Shown in pieces: positions 5,130-6,758 of a DNA stretch of 6,758 bases. Position 1 is the first letter of the stretch, and every line of letters starts with the position of its first letter. Under the pieces are notes generated by a model. That model searched no databases. It was not told the origin of the DNA and saw only the letters and a program-made list of their open reading frames with translations. The DNA lies in contig URWB01000119.1 in NCBI GenBank assembly GCA_900551415.1, positions 1 to 6,758 of the forward strand, written 5' to 3'. The stretch comes from an uncultured Eubacteriales bacterium. GTDB taxonomy: Bacteria; Bacillota; Clostridia; Peptostreptococcales; Anaerovoracaceae. Position numbers and translations under genes: made by a program.

Positions 5130-6251
5130 TTACTGCTCGTCGTTATATTTGCGTTCCTCTGCCTGATAGCGCGCTTCTTCTTTGGCGTCCTTTGCCGCGT
5201 CCTTCGCCGCCTGTACATCCTCCTGCGACCTTGGCTCTGATGTACGCTGTACTTCCTGCGCAGGAGCCGCGCCCGCCTCCGGTGCAGTCCACGCACCTGT
5301 TTGCGGTGCTTCCGTCGTTTGAGATGCTTCGGTCATTTCAGCTGCTTCCGTCTGTGGCGTTTGCGGCGTGGTTTCCTGCGGTGCGCCCCAGCCGCCCTGT
5401 GCAGTCTGTCCTTCTGTAGGAATATCACGCGAGACCGGCGCGGTAGGCTGCGAACTTCCATCAACCGTATAGCTTGCCGAAACGACATTGCTCGGATCGA
5501 TCCCGCTGCCCGGCTGTACAACGACCAGCTTCTCCGTCGCCAGCTCATAAAACGCCGTATATGCCGTATTGACATACGCATCGACAAAAAGCGCCGGAAT
5601 GCTCAGAATGATCATAAAGATAATATTGCCGACACCGGAGCCGCTCACCTGATTGAAGATCGCGCTCGGCATGGCTGCAAGCAGATACCAGCCGATGAAT
5701 GTCAGCGTCAAATAAAAGTATCTGCCCTTATTGCCCATCATCAGACGTTTGCTTTCTTCTAAGCACTGGTTCGCGTTGTACTCCGGATGATCGACCATCA
5801 CATAAAAAGCCTGACTGTAGCGAATGCTCGCAATGATGCCCGGAATTACAAAGAGCAGCGACCAGAGGAAAATCTTCACGCTCATCAAAAGGAACAGCAG
5901 GAATGCTTTGCCGAAATTACTGAACCCCTCAAACAGCAGTGTACCGTCCGATCTTCTGGTTCTGAAAAAGGTCAGAAGATACATGGTCAACCCGAACGAA
6001 AACGGTCCGCTGATCAAAAAATCATAAATGTCTGAGCCGTATGAAATATCATAAGCAAAGGGCTCTCCGTAGATGCCTTGCTGCAGCGTATATGTGTAGG
6101 TAAAAAACTGATCTAGGATCAGACCTACCCCGCTGGTCAGCAGAAAATAAATGAACAATACAAGCGTGACCGGTTTCCAATTTCCAGAAAGTGTGTTTCT
6201 TGCGATTTCTCTGATTTTGGAGGCCGGTTCGATAATAATGTGGTTTCCCAT
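5130..6251 (-). CDS. DUF975-family integral membrane protein with long hydrophilic C-terminal tail
   Basis: This is a 373-residue polytopic membrane protein. Hydrophobic segments lie at about residues 27-46, 77-96, 116-143, 179-197 and 207-228. The core LFVIPGIIASIRYSQAFYVM, then DHPEYNANQCLEESKRLMMGNKGRYF, is typical of the DUF975 family: the helix before P-G-I and the E-S-x-x-L-M-x-G-x-K motif. The function of the family is not established. Residues about 240-373 form an unusual tail rich in Thr, Pro, Gln, Ala and Glu with near-repeats (GGWGAP/GAWTAP; QTTEAPQT/ETTPQTPQT). It ends in a charged, probably helical stretch (AAKDAAKDAKEEARYQAEE). I chose the ATG at 6251, with AAGGAG 5 nt upstream, over an in-frame TTG 33 nt further up with no Shine-Dalgarno. 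It has its own promoter (6301-6329) and terminator, so it is monocistronic after mutY. Confidence 0.87.
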   Translation of the reverse strand: MGNHIIIEPASKIREIARNTLSGNWKPVTLVLFIYFLLTSGVGLILDQFFTYTYTLQQGIYGEPFAYDISYGSDIYDFLISGPFSFGLTMYLLTFFRTRRSDGTLLFEGFSNFGKAFLLFLLMSVKIFLWSLLFVIPGIIASIRYSQAFYVMVDHPEYNANQCLEESKRLMMGNKGRYFYLTLTFIGWYLLAAMPSAIFNQVSGSGVGNIIFMIILSIPALFVDAYVNTAYTAFYELATEKLVVVQPGSGIDPSNVVSASYTVDGSSQPTAPVSRDIPTEGQTAQGGWGAPQETTPQTPQTEAAEMTEASQTTEAPQTGAWTAPEAGAAPAQEVQRTSEPRSQEDVQAAKDAAKDAKEEARYQAEERKYNDEQ

Positions 6252-6256
6252 AATAA

Positions 6257-6262
6257 CTCCTT
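6257..6262 (-). promoter_or_regulatory. Shine-Dalgarno that sets the DUF975 protein start
   Basis: AAGGAG (within AAAAGGAG) 5 nt before the ATG at 6251 picks this start over the earlier in-frame TTG at 6284. That TTG lies about 10 nt downstream of the predicted transcription start and lacks a ribosome binding site. Confidence 0.7.
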
Positions 6263-6300
6263 TTCCCATTTGTGATTGAATCAATTGCCCTATTTCGTAT

Positions 6301-6329
6301 ATCTTAACATGATTTTAATTTTTTTACAA
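6301..6329 (-). promoter_or_regulatory. Extended -10 sigma-A promoter of the DUF975 gene
   Basis: TTGTAA (6324-6329), a 17-nt A/T-rich spacer, and TAAGAT (6301-6306) preceded by TGT form an extended -10 promoter. Transcription would start near 6294, giving a leader of about 43 nt. Confidence 0.8.
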
Positions 6330-6359
6330 GTCCTCTGAAAAATGTCGCGGCGCAATGCG

Positions 6360-6758
6360 TCAAAAATACTGAAATGCCGATGGTAGCGGGATCTCCGCTT
6401 CCATCTGCGCCGCGTTCGCCCAAATCCAGTCCTGCGCAGGTCCGTCCGTCTCAGAGTCGCAGGTAATATAATATCCTGTCATATACCACTCTACATGTGT
6501 AAAAATATGCTTATATTCACTTTGCCTTTGCAATCCGGTCGGCATGCATCCCCATGCCTCTGCCTGCTGCATCGCCTGTGCCGCCGTCAGCCTCCGCTCC
6601 AGATTTGGATACTGGTAGAGTCCCGCGAGTATGCCCTTCGCGTCGCGCTTTTGCACCGCGATCTTATCACCGCACTGCAAGATAAATACTGTCATTTCTA
6701 TGATGTTCTCTATGTATGTCGGGCGGATCGCCTCGTGGGCCTCCTGCGCACCCTTGCT
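6360..6758 (-). CDS. mutY: A/G-specific adenine glycosylase MutY, C-terminal part (5' end outside window)
   Basis: The frame is open from the right window edge, reading SKGAQEAHEAIRPTYIENII before EMTVFILQ, and ends at TGA 6360-6362. The 132 residues seen are the C-terminal NUDIX-like domain of MutY. This domain recognises 8-oxoguanine opposite the mispaired adenine and positions the N-terminal glycosylase domain. Diagnostic stretches are GDKIAVQKRDAKGILAGLYQYPN and KHIFTHVEWYMTGYY. The latter contains the loop that probes oxoG (F-S-H in well-studied MutY), here F-T-H. The catalytic HhH domain and the iron-sulfur cluster lie outside the window. The internal ATG at 6695 is not a real start: no Shine-Dalgarno precedes it and the reading frame clearly continues upstream. 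Role: base excision repair that prevents G:C to T:A transversions. Confidence 0.92.
   Translation of the reverse strand, partial: SKGAQEAHEAIRPTYIENIIEMTVFILQCGDKIAVQKRDAKGILAGLYQYPNLERRLTAAQAMQQAEAWGCMPTGLQRQSEYKHIFTHVEWYMTGYYITCDSETDGPAQDWIWANAAQMEAEIPLPSAFQYF

Noticed and set aside
4883..5419. 178-codon open frame on the plus strand across the terminator region
   Set aside because: It runs antisense through two supported genes and a strong terminator and shows no recognisable domain.
6330..6359. Terminator after mutY
   Set aside because: A T-run is present (CATTTTT), but I cannot build a stable stem before it.

Overview
The window looks like an ordinary chromosomal stretch from a clostridial (Firmicutes) gut-type bacterium, most likely Lachnospiraceae-like. 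That placement is my inference. It rests on AGGAGG-type Shine-Dalgarno sites, consensus sigma-A promoters, a MutY-DUF975 neighbourhood, a sigma-70 family/DUF4367 anti-sigma pair, and many small secreted proteins. Every gene I can support lies on the minus strand, so the region is read from high to low coordinates.

From the right edge the layout is as follows. The 3' part of mutY (adenine glycosylase, cut by the window edge) comes first. A good extended -10 promoter then drives a DUF975-type membrane protein with a long hydrophilic tail, ended by a post-stop hairpin and a clear intrinsic terminator near 5013-5039. Next is a TTG-initiated P-loop ATPase of two repeated halves, with an intact Walker A only in the first. 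A 190-bp gap follows, carrying a near-perfect sigma-A promoter and an 84-nt leader with a palindrome. Behind it is a MurE-like Mur ligase whose amino-acid-recognition motif is non-canonical. A 103-bp gap leads to a sigma-70/ECF-like factor and a translationally coupled (ATGA) membrane anti-sigma factor. The left edge holds two small secreted proteins, one intact and one apparently frameshifted.

The most interesting part is the left third. Base composition changes sharply inside the anti-sigma gene. The part encoding the cytoplasmic region, the membrane segment and the start of the ectodomain is about 60% GC, whereas the part encoding the rest of the ectodomain is about 31% GC. The downstream secreted genes are also AT-richer than the upstream genes. 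Between the anti-sigma gene and the first secreted gene sits a degenerate copy of a short stretch of sigma-factor coding sequence, matching the intact sigma gene about 1.2 kb away. Together these suggest that the left part is a recombined or transferred module: sensor ectodomain plus secreted proteins, with debris of a second sigma locus. I see no CRISPR array, transposase, tRNA or rRNA.

Functionally, the right and centre are housekeeping and envelope genes (DNA repair, membrane protein, cell-wall ligase). The left is a regulatory and secretion module that probably responds to an extracellular or envelope signal.
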